Assembly (NCBI RefSeq): GCF_900129845.1
Contig: NZ_FQXB01000004.1
Coordinates: forward strand, 62,001-126,000
Length of the DNA: 64,000 nt
Reading direction: 5' to 3'
DNA from: Cognatiyoonia sediminum
Lineage (GTDB): Bacteria; Pseudomonadota; Alphaproteobacteria; Rhodobacterales; Rhodobacteraceae
This document shows positions 63,424-64,000 of the stretch, piece after piece (position 1 is the stretch's first letter; every line of letters begins with the position of its first letter). The translations under genes and the position numbers were made by a program. Below the pieces are notes generated by a model, which searched no databases, was not told the origin of the DNA, and saw only the letters and a list, made by a program, of their open reading frames with translations.

Positions 63424-63999
63424 TTAGATCACAAATGAGAGGATGAGCGGCAAAGTGACCACCGAAAGCAACGTGGACACGACGACAAGTCCGGCAACCG
63501 GCTGCGCATCTGCCCCGTATTTCTCAGCCAGCAGGTAGGACGTTACGGCGACCGGCGTGGCGACCTGCACGATCAATACCGCCGCTGCAATTGGGTCAAG
63601 TTCGAACCAGACCGACACACCCCAAGCGCAAGCGACACAGACGATGACCTTAATGATCGACAGTATGACAGCTTGCCCGACTGCACGGATTTCCAATCGT
63701 GCGATAGCAACCCCCAAGGTAATAAGCATGATTGGAATCGCCATTTGACCAATCAAATCAAGCGAGTTGAAGATAAATTCCGGCGGTCGCCACCCTTGCC
63801 AAAGGAACAACGCACCAAGCAAAGTCGCCGCGACAAGGGGTTCTTTGATGACTTTCGCAGGCGATCCACCGCCTGAAACCAGCCAAACTCCGAACGTGAA
63901 GCTCAAAATACCCATGATCGCGAAGACAATGACCGCGTAGCCTAAGCCAATCTCGCCAAAGGCAAACAGTGCGAGGGGCAGACCAAGATTCCCGGTGTT
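63424..63999 (-). CDS. AEC-family (auxin efflux carrier-like) transporter, N-terminus cut by window end
   Basis: The frame is open from the last bases of the window to the TAG at 63424, so the N-terminal helices are missing. The visible 191 residues contain the AEC signature NTGNLGLPLALFAFGE at the truncated end and five or six hydrophobic helices, including PIMLITLGVAIARLE and VATPVAVTSYLLAEKYG. Bacterial members export or take up organic acids. The substrate here is unknown. The in-frame ATG at 63915 is internal. It is on the same strand as the transglycosylase gene, upstream of it by 77 bp. Confidence 0.9.
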   Translation of the reverse strand, partial: NTGNLGLPLALFAFGEIGLGYAVIVFAIMGILSFTFGVWLVSGGGSPAKVIKEPLVAATLLGALFLWQGWRPPEFIFNSLDLIGQMAIPIMLITLGVAIARLEIRAVGQAVILSIIKVIVCVACAWGVSVWFELDPIAAAVLIVQVATPVAVTSYLLAEKYGADAQPVAGLVVVSTLLSVVTLPLILSFVI

Positions 64000-64000
64000 T

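Overview
The window looks like a 64 kb piece of a marine alphaproteobacterial chromosome, most likely from the Roseobacter group of the Rhodobacteraceae. The evidence is the gene content and order (a DUF1365/MFS/DUF3833/SDR cluster, serC-serA with a serC-type leader RNA, and the xth/ybbN/LON/Trm112/ubiH/amidase/aminotransferase/ftsK/lolA run), moderate GC, and several proteins typical of that family. Genes are densely packed. Most same-strand neighbours overlap as ATGA or GTGA, and many convergent pairs overlap at their stop codons. No insertion sequence, phage, CRISPR array, tRNA or rRNA was seen. The longest gene-free stretch is about 290 bp (61875-62162), and nothing but a divergent promoter region is apparent in it.

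Layout. 1-4.2 kb: a plus-strand operon (FAD oxidoreductase cut by the window edge, DUF1365, MFS, DUF3833, SDR) resembling the RpoE/ChrR singlet-oxygen regulon cluster of Rhodobacter, but without an adjacent cyclopropane-type synthase gene. 4.2-9.4 kb: an unlisted 59-residue membrane protein, a histidine-phosphatase variant, RecQ, YaaA and a thiolase. 9.5-16.4 kb: an ABC ATPase, FtsX-like permease, AttH-like secreted protein and flavin oxidase, then a fused NADH-dehydrogenase-like/SelD gene facing mnmH (selenouridine tRNA modification). 16.3-21.3 kb: serine biosynthesis (serA, serC with leader RNA, divergent serB). 21.3-25.6 kb: rhodanese, a candidate small RNA, an OmpR-type regulator, ribA, an L,D-transpeptidase-fold protein, rppH and two small genes. 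25.6-34 kb: RNase R, dapE, a degenerate Hint-domain protein, a glutamate-receptor-like channel, dapD and a LOG protein.

34-43.8 kb is a self-contained glycoside-uptake locus. A divergent LacI regulator faces a binding-protein ABC transporter, a GH2 beta-mannosidase, a TIM-barrel sugar isomerase and a Gfo/Idh/MocA dehydrogenase. A paired palindromic operator lies over the promoter. The locus imports a beta-mannoside, hydrolyses it in the cytoplasm and probably processes the sugar by oxidation, because no kinase or mannose-6-phosphate isomerase is present.

43.8-57.9 kb: an unrecognised gene with a hairpin-masked ribosome site, rlmN, an IalB-like protein, a Rhizobium-type asparaginase, exonuclease III, a DUF2927-like protein, YbbN, a LON-domain protein, Trm112, a UbiH-family hydroxylase, an amidase, a DapC-like aminotransferase and FtsK. 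58.2-61.9 kb: a ureide (purine ring) degradation block (ureidoglycine aminohydrolase, a GAPDH, ureidoglycolate lyase, and a PuuE-UraD fusion) lying between ftsK and lolA, preceded by three copies of a 12-bp motif. 62.1-64 kb: lolA, a lytic transglycosylase lipoprotein and an AEC-family transporter cut by the window end.

The observations most worth a second look are the GluR0-like channel with a non-GYGD filter, the Hint protein lacking both catalytic residues, the candidate small RNA beside the rhodanese gene, the mannoside locus and its operators, and the systematic stop-codon overlaps.
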